DNA of 6,344 nucleotides, taken from assembly GCA_017547395.1 (NCBI GenBank), contig JAFYPS010000163.1:1-6344 (forward strand). Direction: 5' to 3'. Source of the stretch: Clostridia bacterium (GTDB lineage: Bacteria; Bacillota_A; Clostridia; Oscillospirales; CAG-272). A program made the translations under genes and the position numbers. The notes under the pieces were generated by a model, which did no database searches, was not told where the DNA came from, and saw only the letters and a list, made by a program, of their open reading frames with translations. Positions 1 through 5,758 of this stretch are shown piece after piece; the first letter of the stretch is position 1, and every line of letters begins with the position of its first letter.

Positions 1-1
1 A

Positions 2-1183
2 AAAGTCGGCGGTGTAGTTGACTATGCAGAGGCACTTATAGGTAAAAACTATGGGTATTATGTAGCCTGGTTTGTAGAGGCAGTTTATCTCCCCGCAATG
101 ACCGGCGTTCTTGCCTGGGTTTCGGCAAGATATACGATAGTTTTTGCAAATTCGGTTATTCCCGCACTTGCGGAAAACCCGATCAATCCCATAGTCAGCC
201 ACGAGTGTATGGTAATCACTCTGGTGTATATGATTTTCAGCTACGTCCTCAACTCGCTCTCTCCCAAGCTTGCAGGTAAATATCAGGTAGCAACTACCGT
301 TATCAAGCTTATCCCGCTTCTTCTTTTGGGTATTGTCGGCGTTATCGTAGGCCTTGCAAACGGCACTCTCACGGGTAACTTTGCATACGTTCCTACTCCT
401 GCAGACGGACAGGCTGTCGGCAGTGTGATGTCGCTCTTCTTTGCCGGCATCGTGTCTACCTCGTTTGCATATGAGGGATGGATTATTGCTACAAGCATTA
501 ATGCGGAAATCAAGAATGCAAAGAAAAATCTTCCTATAGCACTTACAATCGGTACTCTTATCGTTATGGCGATATGCGTACTTTATAATCTCGGTTTTGC
601 GGGTAGCGCTAATATGAGCGAGCTTCTTGTAGGCGGCGCAGACCTTGCGTTCTCCAGTCTCTTCGGCTCGGGAATCGGTGCAATCCTTAACCTCTTTGTT
701 GCAATTTCCTGCCTTGGCACACTCAACGGCCTTATGCTCGCTTGTACAAGAGGAGCATATACCATGGCAGCACGTAACAGAGGCCCCAAGGTAGAACTTT
801 TCAATCAGGTTGACGAGGCTACCAATATGCCTACCAACTCCTCCATCCTTGGACTTTTCTACGTAATGTTCTGGTTCTTCTACTTCTATGCAGGCAATCT
901 TGCAGGCTGGTTCGGACCTTATGGATTCGACTCTTCCGAGCTTCCGGTTATCACAATTTATGCAATGTACGTTCCCGTATTCATCGCGTTTATGATCAAG
1001 GGCAAGGAATTCGGTTTCTTCAAGCGCTTCGTAATCCCGTTCTTCGCGCTTTGCGGCAGTATTTTCATCGTTTATGCGGCAATTGTATCGCACAAGATCA
1101 GTGTTGTTTACTACCTCATCGTGTTCGCGATATTTATGATTATCGGCTACTTTGCAGACAGAAAGAACAAAAAAGCACAGTAA
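2..1183 (+). CDS. APC/LAT-type amino acid permease, 5'-truncated by the window edge
   Basis: Integral membrane amino acid transporter of the APC superfamily, LAT-like branch (resembling bacterial exchangers such as B. subtilis SteT). The frame is open from base 2, so the ATG at 98 is an internal Met and not the start: the 32 preceding in-frame residues (KVGGVVDYAEALIGK...) are typical of the family. The 393 visible residues contain about ten hydrophobic segments, implying that only the N-terminal one or two helices are missing. Family hallmarks are FAYEGW at visible residues 155-160, corresponding to the unwound substrate-binding helix 6 of LAT proteins, and SCLGTLNG at 246-253 followed by an ACTRGAYTMAARNRGP loop. 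The C-terminus is a short basic tail (DRKNKKAQ). Stops are tandem TAA-TAA. A strong terminator follows within 15 bp, so this is the last gene of its transcript. The exact substrate cannot be read from the sequence; a neutral amino acid is a guess. Confidence 0.9.
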   Translation, partial: KVGGVVDYAEALIGKNYGYYVAWFVEAVYLPAMTGVLAWVSARYTIVFANSVIPALAENPINPIVSHECMVITLVYMIFSYVLNSLSPKLAGKYQVATTVIKLIPLLLLGIVGVIVGLANGTLTGNFAYVPTPADGQAVGSVMSLFFAGIVSTSFAYEGWIIATSINAEIKNAKKNLPIALTIGTLIVMAICVLYNLGFAGSANMSELLVGGADLAFSSLFGSGIGAILNLFVAISCLGTLNGLMLACTRGAYTMAARNRGPKVELFNQVDEATNMPTNSSILGLFYVMFWFFYFYAGNLAGWFGPYGFDSSELPVITIYAMYVPVFIAFMIKGKEFGFFKRFVIPFFALCGSIFIVYAAIVSHKISVVYYLIVFAIFMIIGYFADRKNKKAQ

Positions 1184-1194
1184 TAAGGCAAATG

Positions 1195-1229
1195 AAAATC
1201 CGTCCTGAAAAGGACGGATTTTGCTTTTT
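1195..1229 (+). terminator. Intrinsic terminator of the permease gene, possibly bidirectional
   Basis: A perfect 11-bp stem (AAAATCCGTCC at 1195-1205 with GGACGGATTTT at 1212-1222), a 6-nt loop TGAAAA, then GCTTTTT. It starts 11 bp after the permease stop codon. Because the stem begins with A's and ends with T's, the minus-strand reading also gives a hairpin followed by a T-rich stretch (ATTTTCATTT). It could therefore also stop transcription coming from the convergent DUF554 gene. Confidence 0.92.
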
Positions 1230-1251
1230 AGATGAAGTAGTGTTTAGCAAA

Positions 1252-1417
1252 GTAAATTGAAGACCTCAAACCGGTAGGGGCTGGCGCCTTCGACAGCCCG
1301 TGAACCTTTGCAAAAACGGGACGTCGAGTGGCGCCATTGCGACCTTTGGTCGCGTTGCGGTAAACCGCCGTCCCCTACCATTGTCATTGACATTGGTGCA
1401 CCGCTAACTCAATTTAC
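1252..1417. repeat. Compact structured intergenic element with nested inverted repeats (MITE/REP-like candidate)
   Basis: The 166-bp stretch between the convergent genes is GC-rich and dense in complementary segments. Outer inverted repeat: GTAAATTGA (1252-1260) with TCAATTTAC (1409-1417). Inner inverted repeat: GGTAGGGG (1273-1280) with CCCCTACC (1372-1379). Inside are several stem-loops: GGCGCC (1283-1288) with GGCGCC (1330-1335), continued by TCGAC/GTCGA (1290-1294/1323-1327) and CCCGT/ACGGG (1297-1301/1316-1320); GCGACC-TTT-GGTCGC (1339-1353); and GCGG/CCGC around 1357-1368. Intergenic repeats carrying GTAGGGG-type ends are, from memory, widespread in Clostridia genomes. Only one copy is in this window, so its repetitive nature is inferred. 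It has no convincing ORF and no clear target-site duplication. Confidence 0.6.
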
Positions 1418-2154
1418 GCTATCATATTCCACAATTTTATTAATAAATCAAAAACAATCGGCATAAATACTGCGGGGAGCATATTGCCAACCTTGATTTT
1501 GGTAGTGCCGAGAACGTTTATGCCTATTGCAAAAATCAGGATAGAGCCTGTAAATGACATCTGTGAGATAATCGCGGCAGAGAGGAACGGTTCGATATAA
1601 ACGCCAAGGAGTGAGATTGCGCCCTGATAAATAAGAATCGGAACTGCGGAAAAAGCAACGCCGATGCCAAGTGTCGAAGCAAGAACCATTGATGTGATAC
1701 AGTCGATTATACCTTTTGCAACGAGAGTTGAGTTGTCGCCGCGGATACCGTTGTCAAGTGAGCCGACAACCGCCATTGCGCCTACACAGAATAAGAGAGA
1801 AGCGGTTACAAGTCCTTCGCCAAACGTCGATTTTTCATTTCCTTTAACGAGCTTTCGCTGGCAGAATGCGCCGAACGTGTCGAGCCTTTTTTCTATGTTG
1901 ATAAGTTCTCCTATGACAGTACCTATGACTATCGAGAGAATCATAACAAGCGTGTCTTTTGTTCCGAACTTGCCGTTTTCAAACGTAAGCGCAGCGCTTA
2001 CCGCGCCGCCGATGCCGACAAACATAACGATAAGGCTGACAGCCTGAAGCAGAGAACTTTTGAGTCTCTCTGACATAAGCTTTTTAAAAATAAGTCCGGC
2101 GACAGAGCCGGATACAACAAGAATACAGTTGATAAGCGTTCCTGAAAGTGGCAT
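1414..2154 (-). CDS. DUF554 family membrane protein (YdfK/YqgA-like)
   Basis: Complete 246-residue polytopic membrane protein of the DUF554 family, whose function is not established; an undefined transport role is often suggested because of its topology. About seven hydrophobic segments are visible. The family hallmark FCVGAMAVVGSLDNGIRGD lies at about residues 121-139. It is followed by a Lys/Asp-containing helix (VAKGIIDCITSMVLASTLG) and a conserved IYQGAI stretch, both typical of the family. Length is normal for the family (roughly 220-250). The start is supported by AAAGGAG on the minus strand (2167-2161) seven bases before the ATG. The gene is monocistronic here, convergent with the permease and divergent from the liv operon. 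Its last codons (MIA-stop) coincide with the outer arm of the 1252-1417 element. Phenylalanine codons are mostly TTT, unlike the neighbouring binding-protein gene. Confidence 0.9.
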   Translation of the reverse strand: MPLSGTLINCILVVSGSVAGLIFKKLMSERLKSSLLQAVSLIVMFVGIGGAVSAALTFENGKFGTKDTLVMILSIVIGTVIGELINIEKRLDTFGAFCQRKLVKGNEKSTFGEGLVTASLLFCVGAMAVVGSLDNGIRGDNSTLVAKGIIDCITSMVLASTLGIGVAFSAVPILIYQGAISLLGVYIEPFLSAAIISQMSFTGSILIFAIGINVLGTTKIKVGNMLPAVFMPIVFDLLIKLWNMIA

Positions 2155-2182
2155 TTTTGACTCCTTTTGTGAAATTAAGGAA

Positions 2183-2211
2183 ATTATACCACTTAAAACG
2201 GTTTATGTAAA
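2183..2211 (-). promoter_or_regulatory. Sigma-A-type promoter of the DUF554 gene
   Basis: Reading the minus strand, TTTACA (2211-2206) and TATAAT (2188-2183) are separated by exactly 17 bp. The -10 box is preceded by TGG, giving an extended TGnTATAAT element. That is one mismatch from consensus at -35 and a perfect -10. The predicted start lies about 20 bp before the ribosome binding site (2167-2161), giving a short leader of roughly 20-25 nt with no room for a riboswitch. Confidence 0.8.
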
Positions 2212-2241
2212 TACGCAAATGAAATTTTGGATTTTTAAACC

Positions 2242-2255
2242 TTCATTTAAATGAA
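2242..2255. promoter_or_regulatory. Perfect 14-bp AT-rich palindrome in the divergent control region
   Basis: TTCATTTAAATGAA is its own reverse complement. It lies about 30 bp upstream of the DUF554 -35 box and about 70 bp upstream of the proposed livJ -35 box. The half-sequence AAATGAAA also occurs at 2217-2224, 32 bp away in the same orientation as the copy at 2249-2256, close to three helical turns. This could be a regulator site, but AT-rich palindromes arise easily by chance. Confidence 0.35.
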
Positions 2256-2310
2256 AATAGGAAAGAAAAGCATTGTAAAACTTCAGATGCTTGCAAGGCA
2301 ATAATATACA

Positions 2311-2335
2311 AAAATGCAAAAACCTATTGCATTTT
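2311..2335. promoter_or_regulatory. Candidate operator dyad AAAATGCAA-N7-TTGCATTTT
   Basis: A perfect 9-bp inverted repeat (2311-2319 and 2327-2335) separated by AAACCTA, with half-site centres 16 bp apart. Its right half contains the proposed -35 element of the binding-protein promoter, so an occupied site would block RNA polymerase. The arrangement suits a dimeric helix-turn-helix regulator. It does not match the CodY or TnrA consensus as I know them, so I do not name the regulator. Confidence 0.5.
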
Positions 2336-2355
2336 ATATATAAAAAAGTTATAAT
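2327..2355 (+). promoter_or_regulatory. Probable promoter of the liv operon
   Basis: TTGCAT (2327-2332) and TATAAT (2350-2355) are 17 bp apart with a very AT-rich spacer. The -10 is perfect; the -35 keeps only the TTG core. The -10 sits inside a perfect 14-bp palindrome, GTTATAATTATAAC (2348-2361). Predicted transcription start is near 2362, giving a leader of about 47 nt to the ATG at 2409. The weak -35 and overlapping dyad suggest a regulated promoter. Confidence 0.6.
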
Positions 2356-2408
2356 TATAACAACATTCCTAAAAAAAAGGAAAAATTATACTATTGGAGG
2401 AACCAACT

Positions 2409-3587
2409 ATGAAGAAAATAGTTGCTCTCGTTCTCGCAGCACTTATGCTTGTAACTGTATTCGCAGCATGTGGCAGCGAGACCAAATCTGATGAAAAAGT
2501 TGTAAAAATCGGTGTTTATGAGCCCGCATCCGGATCCAACGGCGCAGGCGGTAAGCAGGAAACTCTCGGCATCAAGTATGCTAACTCTGTTTGCCCCACT
2601 GTTGAGATCGGCGGCGAAACCTACAAAGTAGAGCTCGTTTATGCAGATAACCAGTCTTCTAACGACAAGGCTCCCACCGCTGCTGCAGAGCTTCTCAGCG
2701 CAGGCGTATCTGTAGTTCTCGGTTCTTACGGCTCCGGCGTTTCTATCGCAGCTTCCGACACGTTCAAGAACGCAGGCGTTCCTGCAATCGGCGTAACCTG
2801 CACCAACCCCCAGGTAACCGAGGGTAACGATCACTACTTCCGTATCTGCTTCCTCGATCCTTTCCAGGGCACCGTTCTTGCTAACTATGCTTTCAACGAG
2901 CTTGGATACACCAAGGCATACACTCTCGCTGAAAACGGCAACGACTATGACGAAGGTCTTGCTCACTACTTCACCGAAGCTTTCAAGGCTCTCGGCGGCA
3001 CTGTAGAGAACGCAAACTTCCCCGAAAATACCTCTGACTTCAACTCCTACATTGCAAATGCAATCAATGCAGGTGCAGAAGTTATCTTCGCTCCTACTTC
3101 CACCAACTATGCTCAGCTTATCGTTGAACAGGCTGCTGCTAAGGGCGCTGACGTTACCCTTATGGCAGGCGATACCTGGGACTCCAACCAGATTCTTGCA
3201 GCTGCATCCGGTAAGGACGTAGACATTCAGGTTACTACCTTCTATCAGGAAGGCGGTAATGCAGAGTTCGATAACGGTTTCAAGGCTTGGATCGAAGGCA
3301 ATAGCCAGAACCTTACCGACAACGGCGGCGACTCCAAGATCGCAGCAGTTTCTGCAATGGGTTACGATGCATACTTCACCGCTCTTGAGGCTCTTAAGGC
3401 AGCAGGTTCCACCAAGCCCGCTGACGTAATGGCAGCTATCTGGAACGTTAACTTTACCGGCGTTACCGGTGCTATCACCTTCGCAGGTGACGATAACGGT
3501 GACGCAGTAAGAACTACTGCTTACATCAAGAAGGTTAACACCGAAACCGCTCTTTGGGACTTCGTTAAGGAGCAGGGCGTTAACTAA
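2409..3587 (+). CDS. livJ: Branched-chain amino acid ABC transporter substrate-binding lipoprotein
   Basis: A 392-residue extracellular solute-binding protein of the Peripla_BP_6/Leu-Ile-Val-binding family, anchored to the outer face of the membrane and delivering substrate to LivHM. The signal peptide is MKKIVALVLAALMLV followed by lipobox FAAC, making Cys21 the lipidated residue. The first lobe starts with VVKIGVYEPASGSNGAGGKQ (31-50). A GSYGSGVSIAASDTF segment (105-119) corresponds to the ligand-contacting Ser/Thr region of LivJ. Later family features are DFNSYIANAINAGAEVIF (about 210-227) and FTGVTGAITFAGDDNGDA near the C-terminus. The ATG at 2409 is chosen because GGAGG (2396-2400) lies 8 bp upstream; an upstream in-frame TTG at 2394 overlaps that site. 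Codon use is strongly biased (almost every Phe is TTC, most Asn AAC), indicating high expression. Tandem TAA stops end it. Family assignment is firm; the substrate could be another small amino acid, amide or urea-type ligand. Confidence 0.9.
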   Translation: MKKIVALVLAALMLVTVFAACGSETKSDEKVVKIGVYEPASGSNGAGGKQETLGIKYANSVCPTVEIGGETYKVELVYADNQSSNDKAPTAAAELLSAGVSVVLGSYGSGVSIAASDTFKNAGVPAIGVTCTNPQVTEGNDHYFRICFLDPFQGTVLANYAFNELGYTKAYTLAENGNDYDEGLAHYFTEAFKALGGTVENANFPENTSDFNSYIANAINAGAEVIFAPTSTNYAQLIVEQAAAKGADVTLMAGDTWDSNQILAAASGKDVDIQVTTFYQEGGNAEFDNGFKAWIEGNSQNLTDNGGDSKIAAVSAMGYDAYFTALEALKAAGSTKPADVMAAIWNVNFTGVTGAITFAGDDNGDAVRTTAYIKKVNTETALWDFVKEQGVN

Positions 3588-3610
3588 TAATTAACCGACC
3601 TATATAGAGG

Positions 3611-3653
3611 AAGGGCTTGGCGGTTTTTCCGTCAAGCCCTTGCCTTGATTTTT
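3611..3653 (+). terminator. Terminator-like or attenuating hairpin between livJ and livH
   Basis: A 13-bp stem (AAGGGCTTGGCGG at 3611-3623 with CCGTCAAGCCCTT at 3629-3641, one G-U pair) with a TTTTT loop, followed by GCCTTGATTTTT. It begins 23 bp after the binding-protein stop codon. The T tract is displaced from the stem by about 7 nt, so termination is probably partial. Such hairpins between a binding-protein gene and its permease genes commonly terminate some transcripts or protect the upstream mRNA, raising binding protein over membrane subunits. Confidence 0.75.
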
Positions 3654-3664
3654 CGGGTCGCTTT

Positions 3665-3697
3665 GAGAGGGCAGAAAAATGCCCTTTCTGCCTTTTC
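3665..3697 (+). promoter_or_regulatory. Second leader hairpin before livH with two mutually exclusive foldings
   Basis: Fold A pairs 3665-3677 with 3685-3697 (core GGCAGAAA/TTTCTGCC, two G-U pairs, 7-nt loop). Fold B pairs 3665-3673 with 3680-3688 (core AGGGCA/TGCCCT, one G-U pair, 6-nt loop). The two share bases and cannot coexist. Both enclose a purine-rich GAGAGG (3665-3670) and an in-frame ATG (3679-3681). A regulatory role is inference; it may simply be an RNA-processing or stability element. Confidence 0.4.
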
Positions 3698-3736
3698 ACG
3701 ACGGCCTGAAACTATACACAGGAAGAAAAATACATA

Positions 3737-3744
3737 AGAGAGGA
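3737..3744 (+). promoter_or_regulatory. Ribosome binding site that decides the livH start
   Basis: AGAGAGGA ends 6 bp before the ATG at 3751. The protein starting there (MNVTIDHILAGISAGGQYAL) enters its first membrane helix in the position usual for LivH. That favours 3751 over the in-frame ATG at 3679. Confidence 0.75.
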
Positions 3745-3750
3745 TTTCTT

Positions 3751-4629
3751 ATGAACGTTACCATAGACCACATTTTAGCCGGTATTTCCGCGGGCGGTCA
3801 GTATGCGCTCATCGCTATCGGATATACCATGGTATACGGCATCCTTCGCCTTATCAACTTCGCTCACGGCGACGTATTTATGGCATCGGGACTTATTATC
3901 GTATATCTTACTACCGCTATGCCGCTTTATTATGCAGTACCTGTTGTTATTATTGCAACCGTGCTTCTCGGTTTTCTTATCGAACGTGCGGCTTATAAAC
4001 CGCTCAGAAGTGCGCCGCGTATGTCGGTAATGATTTCCGCAATCGGCGTATCTTACCTTATCCAGAACCTTGCACTTTATATAACGGGCGGTCTCCCGCA
4101 GACGTATCCCGCACTCCCCTGGATAACCGATATGATTACAGTTTTCGGTGCGACGACAAAGCGTGTTACGGTGCTTACCCCTATTCTCACTATTATTCTT
4201 GTTGTTCTGCTCGTTGTTATTATCCGCTACACCAAGATTGGTATGGCTATGCGCGCAGTTTCCAAGGACTTTGAGACCTCGCAGCTTATGGGCATCAAGA
4301 TCAACAAGGTTATCAGTACCACGTTTATTATCGGTTCGTTCCTTGCTTGTATCGGCTCGCTTCTTTACTTCTCAAGTTACCAGTCGGTAACGCCTACTTC
4401 GGGTGCGATGCCCGGACTCAAGGCGTTCGTTGCCGCAGTTTTCGGCGGCATCGGCTCTATCCCCGGTGCGGTTGTCGGTGCATTTATCATCGGCATTTGC
4501 GAAAATATCATCAAGGCAAGTACAGAGTTCTCCATCTTCTCGGATGCGTTTACCTTTGCACTTCTGATTATTGTTCTTTGCGTCAGACCTACGGGTATCT
4601 TTGGCGAAAAGACTACAGATAAGGTATAA
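3751..4629 (+). CDS. livH: Branched-chain amino acid ABC transporter permease LivH
   Basis: A 292-residue inner-membrane permease of the LivH family (binding-protein-dependent transport, HAAT type). It pairs with LivM to form the translocation channel. The N-terminal hallmark GYTMVYGILRLINFAHGD is at residues 24-41. About eight hydrophobic segments follow. The cytoplasmic loop that contacts the ATPases, the EAA-like region GMAMRAVSKDFETSQLMGI, is at 164-182. The C-terminal half has the typical GLKAFVAAVFGGIGSIPGAVVGA stretch and ends RPTGIFG plus a short charged tail. Length is close to E. coli LivH (308). The ATG at 3679, preceded by GAGAGG at 8 bp, would add 24 polar or basic residues (MPFLPFHDGLKLYTGR...) not usual in the family. 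The stop codon TAA is fused to the livM ribosome binding site (TAAAGGAGG), pointing to translational coupling. Confidence 0.93.
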   Translation: MNVTIDHILAGISAGGQYALIAIGYTMVYGILRLINFAHGDVFMASGLIIVYLTTAMPLYYAVPVVIIATVLLGFLIERAAYKPLRSAPRMSVMISAIGVSYLIQNLALYITGGLPQTYPALPWITDMITVFGATTKRVTVLTPILTIILVVLLVVIIRYTKIGMAMRAVSKDFETSQLMGIKINKVISTTFIIGSFLACIGSLLYFSSYQSVTPTSGAMPGLKAFVAAVFGGIGSIPGAVVGAFIIGICENIIKASTEFSIFSDAFTFALLIIVLCVRPTGIFGEKTTDKV

Positions 4630-4641
4630 AGGAGGACGAAA

Positions 4642-5757
4642 ATGAAAACTAAAAAGTTTAACTACAGAATAGTTGACATAGCGTTGCTTGTCGTTCTCTT
4701 CGCGCTTGTTTTCCTTGCAGACCAGTTCCTTCCCAGCTACGATATCAAGTTCAAGGTGCTTCAGAAGGGTGCGGTATTTGCACTCGTTGCAGTATCTATG
4801 AACCTGCTTAACGGCTTTACGGGACTTTTCTCACTCGGTCAGGCGGGCTTTATGCTTCTCGGTGCATATACTTACGCCATTTTCACCATTCCTACCGACG
4901 CACGTCTTTCCGTTTACAAGTACTATACTACCGTAAATGCCGCAGGCGAAGAGGTTGGCGGCATTGTGCAGTTTGTACTTCCCGTGGCGGTTGCAATTAT
5001 TCTTGCAGGCGCGGTTGCGGCTCTTTTTGCATACTTTATCGGCTTGCCCGTACTCCGTCTCAAGAGCGACTATCTTGCAATCGCTTCTCTCGGATTTGCG
5101 GAAATTCTCCGTGCAATCTGTCAGTGGAAGGGACTCGGCGCTCTCACCAACGGTTCAAATCAGCTCCGCAGTTACCCCTACTTCAACACAATTACGCCAT
5201 ACTTCCTTATCTCCGGACTTTGCATTGCTATAATTGCATTGCTCATCAAGTCCACCTACGGCCGTGCCTTCAAGGCAATCCGTGACGATGAGGTTGCGGC
5301 AGAGGCAATGGGTATCAACCTTGCAAAGCATAAGATGCTTTCCTTCGTTATCAGCTCATTCTTTGCGGGTATTGGCGGCGCACTCTTTGCTATGTATCAG
5401 AACACCATTCAGGCAAAACCGTTTACAACGACGCTTACTTATGAGATTCTTCTTATCGTAGTTATCGGCGGTATCGGAAGCCTCAGCGGCTCTGTAATTG
5501 CAAGCTTCCTTTACATTGCATGCTCCGAGTGGTGGCTCCGTTTCCTTGATACTCCCGACGTTATTCCCGGACTTACACGTAACGGCTTCCGCCTTGTTGT
5601 ATTCTCGGCAGTAATTATGATAATCGTGCTCTTCTTCCGTCGCGGCATTATGGGCGACAAGGAGTTCTCTACCGAGAGAATTGTAAACGGTATCAAGAAC
5701 ATTAATAAGAGCCTCAAAGAGAAAAAGACTAAAAAAGCAGAAAAGGAGGTAGCGTAA
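4642..5757 (+). CDS. livM: Branched-chain amino acid ABC transporter permease LivM
   Basis: A 371-residue permease, the second channel subunit, starting 12 bp after livH with AAAGGAGG (4628-4635) 6 bp before the ATG. The family signature LNGFTGLFSLGQAGF is at residues 56-70, and the ATPase-contact loop GRAFKAIRDDEVAAEAMGIN is at 207-226. IGGIGSLSGSVIASFLY lies in the C-terminal part. An external loop of about 25 residues (about 88-112, including YKYYTTVNAAGEEVGG) separates two membrane segments. The protein is shorter than E. coli LivM (about 425), which carries extra N-terminal sequence, but normal for Firmicutes. The C-terminus is a highly basic, Lys-rich cytoplasmic tail (KNINKSLKEKKTKKAEKEVA). 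Its final codons AAG GAG GTA double as the ribosome binding site of livG. Confidence 0.93.
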   Translation: MKTKKFNYRIVDIALLVVLFALVFLADQFLPSYDIKFKVLQKGAVFALVAVSMNLLNGFTGLFSLGQAGFMLLGAYTYAIFTIPTDARLSVYKYYTTVNAAGEEVGGIVQFVLPVAVAIILAGAVAALFAYFIGLPVLRLKSDYLAIASLGFAEILRAICQWKGLGALTNGSNQLRSYPYFNTITPYFLISGLCIAIIALLIKSTYGRAFKAIRDDEVAAEAMGINLAKHKMLSFVISSFFAGIGGALFAMYQNTIQAKPFTTTLTYEILLIVVIGGIGSLSGSVIASFLYIACSEWWLRFLDTPDVIPGLTRNGFRLVVFSAVIMIIVLFFRRGIMGDKEFSTERIVNGIKNINKSLKEKKTKKAEKEVA

Positions 5758-5758
5758 A

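Noticed and set aside
1051..1260. 69-codon plus-strand open frame overlapping the permease end and terminator
   Set aside because: It runs through the terminator hairpin in a different frame, has no family similarity, and is out of phase with the permease.
1378..1396. CATTG repeated three times (CCATTGTCATTGACATTGG)
   Set aside because: Short near-palindromic run inside the larger element; too few units to be a tandem repeat or CRISPR.
1664..2047. 127-codon plus-strand open frame opposite the DUF554 gene
   Set aside because: The minus-strand gene has the promoter, ribosome binding site and family motifs; this frame is a Pro/Ser/Thr-rich mirror of it.
2366..2382. Weak TTCCT/AGGAA hairpin in the livJ leader
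   Set aside because: Only 5 bp with an all-A loop; not a credible terminator or riboswitch.
2394..2408. TTG start 15 bp upstream of the livJ ATG
   Set aside because: It overlaps the GGAGG ribosome binding site and would put Glu/Glu/Pro before a textbook lipoprotein signal peptide.
2212..2408. Possible riboswitch or T-box in the liv leader
   Set aside because: The predicted transcript leader is only about 47 nt and AT-rich, with no conserved riboswitch or T-box core visible.
2391..2966. 191-codon open frame antisense to livJ
   Set aside because: It lies opposite a well-recognised gene with strong codon bias. The encoded sequence (Cys/Val/Ser-rich) resembles no family and there is no upstream ribosome binding site that I can support.
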